Part shown: positions 1-3,826 of the stretch, one piece after another
Layout of the letters: every line of letters begins with the position of its first letter
Numbering within the stretch: the stretch's first letter is position 1
Assembly: GCA_020861205.1 (NCBI GenBank)
Contig: JAJBSY010000249.1
Location: 1 to 6,911 of the forward strand
Source of the DNA: Deltaproteobacteria bacterium
GTDB lineage: Bacteria; Desulfobacterota; Desulfovibrionia; Desulfovibrionales; Desulfovibrionaceae
Direction of reading: 5' to 3'
DNA length: 6,911 bases
The notes under the pieces: model-generated
What the model was told of the DNA's origin: nothing
Database searches by the model: none
The model's input: only the letters and a program-made list of their open reading frames with translations
Made by a program: the position numbers and the translations under genes

Positions 1-388
1 AAAACGACTCGTAATATCCGTAGGCAAGCCTGGCCCTGGTAAGCAGGGACGTGAGGGAAGCCCGCTCCAGCGCGGTTTTTTTGTCGTTGTCCGGCAACGG
101 CGGCAGCTCGATGCCTTCCAGGACGTTGGGCAGCCCCGCGGCCATGACCATGTCGCGCCCGGCCCTCTGGATCTGCATGGAGACGCCGTGCCCCACCGTG
201 TGCGCCACGTCCTGGATGCGGCTGGATTTTAGGTAGGCGATAACGGATTTGGATGTATGCAAAACGAAAAGCGTGGAGACGGAGAACGTCAACAGGATCG
301 CCGTAAGGATGGTCAAGGGCAGTTTAACCCTGAGGCTGAGTGGCTGTTTCATAACAGTTCCGATGGGCGACGAGGAAACCGGAGCCAT
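1..388 (-). CDS. Membrane-anchored sensor protein, N-terminal fragment (probable Cache-type periplasmic domain)
   Basis: The open frame begins at 388 and runs without a stop through the left edge, so only about 129 N-terminal residues are visible. It starts with a short polar and basic stretch (including KQPLSLRVK), followed by one hydrophobic helix (about 23 residues, LPLTILTAILLTFSVSTLFV) and then a soluble, helix-rich segment that reaches a typical AYGYYES stretch. This layout, with one signal-anchor helix and then an extracytoplasmic ligand-binding domain, is that of chemoreceptors, sensor kinases and GGDEF proteins with Cache domains. The output domain lies outside the window, so the type of signalling cannot be decided. 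Two starts are possible. The ATG at 388 has AAGGA 12 nt upstream. The ATG at 352 gives a shorter cytoplasmic tail (MKQPLSLRVK) with only a weak GGAA upstream. An in-frame stop at 404-406 rules out anything longer. It is transcribed divergently from dnaK and shares the 276-bp intergenic region. Confidence 0.72.
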   Translation of the reverse strand, partial: MAPVSSSPIGTVMKQPLSLRVKLPLTILTAILLTFSVSTLFVLHTSKSVIAYLKSSRIQDVAHTVGHGVSMQIQRAGRDMVMAAGLPNVLEGIELPPLPDNDKKTALERASLTSLLTRARLAYGYYESF

Positions 389-444
389 GGTGCGATCGGT
401 TCCTTAGTATCTCCCAGGAAGATTTTTATGGAATTATGCCCGGT

Positions 445-464
445 TGGTAAACTTTTATTTACCA
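445..464. promoter_or_regulatory. Perfect inverted repeat in the divergent sensor/dnaK intergenic region
   Basis: The arms TGGTAAA and TTTACCA are perfect complements separated by 6 bp (CTTTTA), making a 20-bp AT-rich dyad in otherwise GC-rich DNA. It lies 57 bp upstream of the sensor start at 388 and 200 bp upstream of dnaK. Read on the minus strand, the right part of the dyad supplies a TTTACC box followed 15 bp later by CATAAA, a weak promoter-like pair for the sensor gene. The dyad has no T-run typical of a terminator, so a protein-binding operator is the likelier reading. The regulator is unknown. Confidence 0.4.
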
Positions 465-520
465 TATTCCTTTGGCGGTCGCACGGCAGAAAATCATGAA
501 AAAAAATGTCCCATCCTCTG

Positions 521-539
521 GACGGTGTGAAAAACCGTC
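521..539. repeat. Short inverted repeat in the dnaK upstream region
   Basis: GACGGT and ACCGTC flank a 7-bp A-rich spacer (GTGAAAA) about 125 bp upstream of the dnaK start. It could form a small hairpin or be a weak operator. It is not a CIRCE element and has no T-run directly after it. A 6-bp arm can arise by chance, so no role is claimed. Confidence 0.25.
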
Positions 540-664
540 TTATCTTGTAGTCGATCATAACAGATATGTCACCGGCTCCGCGTTTTTCGGTGGCTCCCGT
601 TTGTTACCGCATCGGCCTTGCGCGGAGGAAGCCGGTGGATTTCTTGTGAAGAGAGGAACTTTCA

Positions 665-2566
665 ATGGGCAAAATTATCGGCATAGACCTTGGGACTACC
701 AACTCCTGCGTTTTCGTCATGGAAGGCAAAGAACCCAAGTGCGTTACCAACCCTGAAGGCGGACGGACCACCCCGTCCATCGTCGCGTTTACGGGCAAGG
801 AACGCCTTGTTGGCGATATCGCCAAACGCCAGGCCGTGACCAATCCGGAGCGGACGATTTTCGCCATCAAACGCCTGATGGGACGCCGCGCCGATGCGCC
901 TGAAGTGAAGCGCTGGATGGAACACAGCCCCTACAAGATCGTGGCGGGCAAAAACGGCGAGGCCGCCGTGGAAATCGAAGGGCAGGTGTATACCGCCCCG
1001 GAAATCTCCGCCATGATCCTGGCAAAACTGAAATCCGACGCGGAGGCCTTCCTCGGGGAAAGCGTGACCGAAGCGGTCATTACCGTCCCCGCGTATTTCA
1101 ACGACTCGCAGCGTCAGGCCACCAAGGACGCGGGCCGTATCGCGGGCCTCGACGTCAAGCGGATCATCAACGAACCCACGGCCGCTTCCCTGGCTTACGG
1201 TTTTGACAAAAAAGCTAACGAAAAGATAGCGGTCTTCGACCTCGGCGGCGGCACGTTCGACATATCCGTCCTCGAAGTGGGCGACAACGTGGTTGAAGTG
1301 CGCGCCACCAACGGCGATACCTTCCTCGGCGGCGAAGACTTCGACCAGCGCATCATCAACTGGCTGGTGGACGAGTTCCGCAAGGAGAACGGCATCGACC
1401 TCTCCAAGGACAACATGGCCCTGCAGCGCCTGAAAGAAGCCGCTGAAAAGGCCAAGAAGGACCTGTCCACCTCCATGGAAGCGGACGTCAATTTGCCCTT
1501 CATCACGGCCGACCAGTCCGGGCCCAAGCACATGATGCTCAAACTCACCCGCGCCAAACTGGAAAGCCTGGTGCAGGATCTGGTGGACCGCACCATCGAG
1601 CCCTGCAAAAAGGCTCTTGCCGACGCGGGCCTCAAGGCTTCGGAAATTGACGAGGTCGTCCTGGTCGGCGGCATGACCCGTATGCCCCTGGTTCAGAAAA
1701 AGGTGCAGGAATTTTTCGGCAAGGAACCGCACCGCGGCGTGAACCCGGACGAAGTGGTCGCCATGGGCGCGGCCATCCAGGGCGGCATCCTGGCCGGGGA
1801 CGTTAAGGACGTGCTGCTCCTCGACGTGACCCCGCTCTCCCTCGGCATCGAAACCCTGGGCGGCGTGATGACCAAGCTCATCGAACGCAACACCACGATC
1901 CCGACCCGTAAAAGCCAGGTCTTTTCCACGGCGGCGGACAACCAGCCTTCGGTTTCCATCCACGTGTTGCAGGGCGAACGCCCCATGGCCAACGACAACA
2001 TGACCCTCGGCCGGTTCGAACTGACGGGAATTCCCGCGGCCCCGCGCGGCGTTCCGCAGATCGAGGTCGCGTTCGATATCGACGCCAACGGCATCGTGAA
2101 CGTGTCCGCCAAGGACATGGGCACCGGCAAGGAGCAGAAGATCCAGATCACCGCGTCTTCCGGGCTTTCCGAGGAGGAAATCCAGAAGTTGGTCAAGGAC
2201 GCGGAAGCCCACGCCGAAGACGACCGGAAGAAACAGGAACTCATCGAGACCCGCAACCATGCCGACGCGCTGGTGTACTCGACCGAAAAATCCTTGTCCG
2301 ACTTGGGCGACAAGGTCGATCCCTCCCTCCGGTCCGACATCGAGTCCAAGAGCAACGCGCTCAAGACGGCCATGGAGTCCGACGATATGGACACAATTAA
2401 GAAGGCCATGGACGAGCTTTCCAAGGCCTCCCACGCCTTGGCCGAGCAGCTGTATTCGCAGCAGGCCCAGGGCGCTCCGGGCGCGGATGCCGGCGCCTCG
2501 GGCGGCGGCTCTTCCAAAGCCCCGGACGATGACGTGGTGGACGCTGACTACACCGAAGTGAAATAA
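665..2566 (+). CDS. dnaK: Molecular chaperone DnaK (Hsp70)
   Basis: Cytoplasmic ATP-dependent Hsp70 chaperone that binds exposed hydrophobic peptides and cycles with DnaJ and GrpE. The 633-residue product is full length (E. coli DnaK has 638). The nucleotide-binding domain shows the phosphate-1 motif GIDLGTTNS (6-14), the conserved Lys69, [17 protein letters not shown] (141-157), NEPTAA (169-174), DLGGGTFD with Thr197, and the adenosine motif VGGMTRMP (334-341). The interdomain linker DVLLLDV (382-388) leads into the substrate-binding beta domain (about 389-500), the helical lid (about 501-600), a disordered Gly/Ala/Ser tail and the acidic end [13 protein letters not shown] (621-633), close to the usual bacterial terminus. 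The ATG at 665 is preceded by AGAGGA with 7-nt spacing and matches the family N-terminus exactly. No grpE, dnaJ or hrcA lies next to it in the window. An intrinsic terminator 20 nt after the stop suggests a single-gene transcript. No convincing CIRCE or heat-shock sigma promoter was found upstream. The frame is intact and all key residues are present. Confidence 0.99.
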   Translation: MGKIIGIDLGTTNSCVFVMEGKEPKCVTNPEGGRTTPSIVAFTGKERLVGDIAKRQAVTNPERTIFAIKRLMGRRADAPEVKRWMEHSPYKIVAGKNGEAAVEIEGQVYTAPEISAMILAKLKSDAEAFLGESVTEAVITVPAYFNDSQRQATKDAGRIAGLDVKRIINEPTAASLAYGFDKKANEKIAVFDLGGGTFDISVLEVGDNVVEVRATNGDTFLGGEDFDQRIINWLVDEFRKENGIDLSKDNMALQRLKEAAEKAKKDLSTSMEADVNLPFITADQSGPKHMMLKLTRAKLESLVQDLVDRTIEPCKKALADAGLKASEIDEVVLVGGMTRMPLVQKKVQEFFGKEPHRGVNPDEVVAMGAAIQGGILAGDVKDVLLLDVTPLSLGIETLGGVMTKLIERNTTIPTRKSQVFSTAADNQPSVSIHVLQGERPMANDNMTLGRFELTGIPAAPRGVPQIEVAFDIDANGIVNVSAKDMGTGKEQKIQITASSGLSEEEIQKLVKDAEAHAEDDRKKQELIETRNHADALVYSTEKSLSDLGDKVDPSLRSDIESKSNALKTAMESDDMDTIKKAMDELSKASHALAEQLYSQQAQGAPGADAGASGGGSSKAPDDDVVDADYTEVK

Positions 2567-2581
2567 CGGTTCCCGGAACCG
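2567..2581 (+). repeat. Palindrome abutting the dnaK stop codon
   Basis: The 15-bp sequence CGGTTCCCGGAACCG is a perfect 7-bp inverted repeat with one central base and starts on the first base after the TAA. It sits 4 nt before the terminator hairpin of dnaK. Its one-base loop makes it a poor RNA hairpin, though it could fold with a shorter stem or act as a DNA site. Confidence 0.45.
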
Positions 2582-2585
2582 ATTG

Positions 2586-2616
2586 AAAAAGCCCGTCGCG
2601 AAAGCGGCGGGCTTTT
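2586..2616 (+). terminator. Rho-independent terminator of dnaK
   Basis: GCCCGTCGC and GCGGCGGGC form a 9-bp GC-rich stem (one U-G pair) closed by a GAAA tetraloop. An A-run before the stem and a T-run after it extend the pairing. The hairpin begins 20 nt after the dnaK stop, which fits an intrinsic terminator ending the dnaK transcript. The T-run is short (4 T). Confidence 0.85.
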
Positions 2617-2673
2617 CCGCTGTTCCCGGCGGGCGGCGGAGCGGCGTTGCCCGGAGTAGGCCCGGAAAAGGGA

Positions 2674-2704
2674 TTGACACGGGAGCGGGTGCATGGCATT
2701 TAAT
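2674..2704 (+). promoter_or_regulatory. Sigma-70 type promoter for the small gene at 2746
   Basis: A perfect TTGACA -35 box (2674-2679) is followed after 19 bp by TTTAAT (2699-2704), five of six matches to TATAAT. The 19-bp spacing is longer than the 17-bp optimum. The expected start of transcription, near 2711, falls inside the 40-bp palindrome that covers the -10 box, so a bound repressor would block this promoter. Confidence 0.6.
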
Positions 2705-2736
2705 AACTAAATAACTAGTTGTATAGTTATTAAATG
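2697..2736. promoter_or_regulatory. 40-bp near-perfect palindromic operator over the promoter
   Basis: The outer arms CATTTAATAACTA (2697-2709) and TAGTTATTAAATG (2724-2736) are perfect 13-bp complements. The centre holds the perfect palindrome AACTAGTT (2713-2720) with the same symmetry axis. Overall 18 of 20 base pairs are symmetric. The unit AATAACTA occurs twice in tandem (2702-2709, 2710-2717) and once inverted (2724-2731), so two overlapping binding frames exist. The site covers the -10 box and the likely transcription start and ends at the GGAGG ribosome binding site. AT-rich dyads with TAGTT/AACTA half-sites resemble operators of MarR-type repressors; that assignment is a guess. No regulator gene lies in the window. 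Confidence 0.7.
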
Positions 2737-2740
2737 GAGG
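2736..2740 (+). promoter_or_regulatory. Ribosome binding site that sets the start at 2746
   Basis: GGAGG lies 5 nt before the ATG at 2746. An in-frame ATG at 2734 overlaps the edge of the palindrome and has no ribosome binding site of its own, so 2746 is the better start. Confidence 0.7.
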
Positions 2741-2745
2741 CAACC

Positions 2746-2958
2746 ATGGCACGCAAGACGTTTTCGATCATCCCGTTTTCGTTCTGGGCCTTGCTGGTCC
2801 TTTTCCTGTGCATGGCCGGAAGGGACGCGCCATCCGCGCGGTTCCATGGAGAGACGGTTTATTCGGCCCCGCGCGGCGCCGAGGAAACGGCCCGGCCGGC
2901 CAGAATGCATTTTCCCCCGGCGTCCACCCGGCTGAACTTTCTCTACGCGCACGGATAG
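2746..2958 (+). CDS. Small exported or membrane protein of unknown function
   Basis: A 70-residue product that I do not recognise. It begins with a basic tip (MARK), then a hydrophobic stretch of about 20 residues (FSIIPFSFWALLVLFLCMAG), then a polar tail of about 45 residues rich in Arg, Ala and Pro. This is either a cleaved signal peptide, with DAPSA as a possible cut region, or a single-pass anchor with a short periplasmic tail. The lone Cys in LFLCMAG does not fit a standard lipobox. The gene is supported by what precedes it: a perfect TTGACA box, a 40-bp operator-like palindrome, and GGAGG at ideal spacing. It stands alone between the dnaK terminator and a convergent terminator at 3052-3091, so it appears to be a monocistronic, tightly controlled unit. 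It could be a small stress-response membrane peptide or the remnant of a longer gene that kept its promoter. No frameshifted continuation is apparent downstream. Confidence 0.55.
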   Translation: MARKTFSIIPFSFWALLVLFLCMAGRDAPSARFHGETVYSAPRGAEETARPARMHFPPASTRLNFLYAHG

Positions 2959-3051
2959 GCGGCGAGCGGGCGCGGCAAGCCGGGAGACCGGCCGGTCAGG
3001 AAGGATCGCGCTTCCGGCAGGATGACCCGAGCCGGGTTAGGACTCCGGCCC

Positions 3052-3091
3052 AAAAAAAGCGCCCGCATCAGATGCGGGCGCTGCTCTTTTT
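3052..3091. terminator. Bidirectional intrinsic terminator between convergent genes
   Basis: AGCGCCCGCAT and ATGCGGGCGCT form a perfect 11-bp stem (3058-3068, 3072-3082) around a 3-nt CAG loop. On the minus strand the stem is followed directly by seven T, 17 nt after the stop of the isomerase gene, a textbook terminator. On the plus strand five T (3087-3091) follow four bases after the stem, so it can also end the transcript of the small gene at 2746. Confidence 0.92.
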
Positions 3092-3098
3092 GTAACAA

Positions 3099-3527
3099 CT
3101 ATTTTTTGATTCCGACCAGTTCCAGCTCGAACGTCAGCGGTTCGCCCGCGAGCGGATGGTTGGCGTCCAGGGTGAGGGCCTCGTCCGTTATGGCGGTGAT
3201 CGTCGCCTCGAACTCCTCGCCGTCGTCCGTGGCGAGCTGGACAAGCATACCGACCTCGGGCTTCATGTGCGGGGGAACCTCGTCCCTGGGCAGGGTGAGG
3301 ATAAGTTCATCCACGCGGTCGCCGTATGCTTGGTCGGGTTGGATGGTGACCTTCTTGGTATCGCCTTCCTCCATACCGAGAATGGCGTCTTCAAAGCCCG
3401 GGATGAGCATGTTCTGCCCGAGAACGGACTCTAGAGGGTCGCCTTCCCGGGAGGAATCGAACATGGTGCCGTCGTCAAGGGTGCCGGTGTAGTGGACCAG
3501 AACAGTATCGCCGTTTTTTGCGGGCAT
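3099..3527 (-). CDS. FKBP-type peptidyl-prolyl cis-trans isomerase, SlyD/FkpB-like
   Basis: A cytoplasmic prolyl isomerase and folding helper of 142 residues. The FKBP domain is split in the SlyD/FkpB manner. An N-terminal part carries VHYTGTLDDG (11-20), the pocket residues Tyr13, Phe23 and Asp24, and IPGFE (42-46), then Tyr68. An inserted chaperone flap (IF domain) covers about 71-120. The family signature DANHPLAGEPLTFEL (121-135) closes the fold with Phe133. No signal peptide is present. Unlike E. coli SlyD it lacks the long His/Cys-rich metal-binding tail and ends at VGIKK, so nickel-handling is unlikely; it is closer in build to FkpB/SlpA. The start at 3527 is chosen because AGGGAG lies 5 nt upstream and the product then begins where the family does. 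The frame stays open to an ATG at 3611, which would add 28 Arg-rich residues alien to the family. It has its own promoter (3659-3686) and terminator, and faces the 3' end of the dnaK region. Confidence 0.95.
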   Translation of the reverse strand: MPAKNGDTVLVHYTGTLDDGTMFDSSREGDPLESVLGQNMLIPGFEDAILGMEEGDTKKVTIQPDQAYGDRVDELILTLPRDEVPPHMKPEVGMLVQLATDDGEEFEATITAITDEALTLDANHPLAGEPLTFELELVGIKK

Positions 3528-3532
3528 TGGAT

Positions 3533-3538
3533 CTCCCT
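3533..3538 (-). promoter_or_regulatory. Ribosome binding site of the isomerase gene
   Basis: On the minus strand AGGGAG lies 5 nt before the ATG at 3527. It supports this start over the in-frame ATG at 3611, whose upstream GGGAG is only 1-2 nt away, too close for efficient initiation. Confidence 0.75.
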
Positions 3539-3593
3539 GTGTTGGTTGGGCAAACGCGCGCCGCGCCTCGCGGAGGCTGTAACGGCGCTCCTG

Positions 3594-3609
3594 GCGCGGC
3601 CGGCCGCGC
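3594..3609. repeat. 16-bp perfect palindrome in the isomerase leader
   Basis: GCGCGGCCGGCCGCGC is fully self-complementary and lies about 70 nt upstream of the isomerase start, inside the predicted untranslated leader. A second small dyad, GCCTC-GCG-GAGGC, lies at 3565-3577. Together they would make a strongly folded GC-only leader between an AT-rich promoter and the gene. Whether this is regulatory or only local GC richness cannot be told from the sequence. Confidence 0.4.
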
Positions 3610-3658
3610 ATTCTCCCAGAACATAGGGCATAAGGCGGCCGGTGTATAGTAAAACCTC

Positions 3659-3686
3659 ATTATATATAGCTAACGTTTCCAAACAA
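3659..3686 (-). promoter_or_regulatory. Probable sigma-70 promoter of the isomerase gene
   Basis: Read on the minus strand, TTGTTT (3681-3686) and a perfect TATAAT (3659-3664) are separated by 16 bp within an AT-rich island (about 3640-3695) that stands out from the GC-rich surroundings. Transcription starting near 3652 would give a leader of roughly 125 nt before the ATG at 3527. The -35 box matches only the TTG core. Confidence 0.55.
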
Positions 3687-3733
3687 AATATGCGCTCGGC
3701 ACGGCCTCCATTTAATCCCGGACAGGGAAGGGC

Positions 3734-3773
3734 GTTCCGCGCGGAGCGAACATACAGGCACTCCGCGCGGAAC
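3734..3773. repeat. 13-bp perfect inverted repeat built from two identical palindromes
   Basis: GTTCCGCGCGGAG (3734-3746) and CTCCGCGCGGAAC (3761-3773) are perfect complements with a 14-bp spacer. Each arm contains the self-complementary decamer TCCGCGCGGA, so the element is also a direct repeat with a 26-bp period. It lies 54-93 nt beyond the stop of the minus-strand fusion gene and upstream of the isomerase promoter. No T-run follows it on the minus strand, so it is not a typical intrinsic terminator. It could stabilise the 3' end of the long transcript or be a double operator. Confidence 0.65.
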
Positions 3774-3806
3774 TTTAAGCAAATGGCCTACCCGCACTCG
3801 CCGCGG

Positions 3807-3823
3807 CCGGACCCATGGTCCGG
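3807..3823 (-). repeat. Hairpin directly after the fusion-gene stop codon
   Basis: CCGGACC and GGTCCGG form a perfect 7-bp GC-rich stem with a 3-nt loop, beginning 3 nt after the TAG of the minus-strand gene. No T-run follows on the minus strand, so Rho-independent termination is doubtful. A stabilising 3' hairpin is possible. Confidence 0.4.
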
Positions 3824-3826
3824 ATC

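Noticed and set aside
257..756. Overlapping small open frames on both strands in the dnaK upstream region (257-499, 472-756, 349-558).
   Set aside because: They overlap the sensor and dnaK coding regions or each other, lack ribosome binding sites, and their products show no domain or compositional sense.
2697..2736. The AT-rich palindrome as an insertion-sequence end or a phage attachment site.
   Set aside because: No transposase or integrase, no second copy of the arms and no target duplication were seen in the window. Overlap with a promoter favours an operator.
662..2752. A 696-codon open frame on the minus strand opposite dnaK.
   Set aside because: It is an antisense shadow of dnaK. Such long antisense frames are common in GC-rich, codon-biased dnaK genes. 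The product is a low-complexity run rich in Gly, His, Val and Arg with no recognisable domain, and it would span the dnaK terminator and the small-gene promoter.
2707..2952. An 81-codon minus-strand frame over the small gene at 2746.
   Set aside because: It has no ribosome binding site or promoter in its direction, and a basic, low-complexity product. The plus strand has the promoter, operator and ribosome binding site.
2959..3051. A palindrome GACCGGCCGGTC (2986-2997) and GC-rich short repeats in the spacer after the small gene.
   Set aside because: Short GC-only palindromes are expected at this base composition, and the clear terminator lies further on at 3052-3091.
3528..3611. A 28-residue N-terminal extension of the isomerase from the ATG at 3611.
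   Set aside because: The Arg-rich extension does not match the family, the GGGAG near 3611 is too close to the ATG, and the internal ATG at 3527 has an ideal AGGGAG at 5 nt.
3431..3682. Minus-strand frames upstream of and overlapping the isomerase start (including a possible leader peptide).
   Set aside because: They overlap the isomerase gene in another frame or fall in the leader without a good ribosome binding site. The composition is GC-driven.
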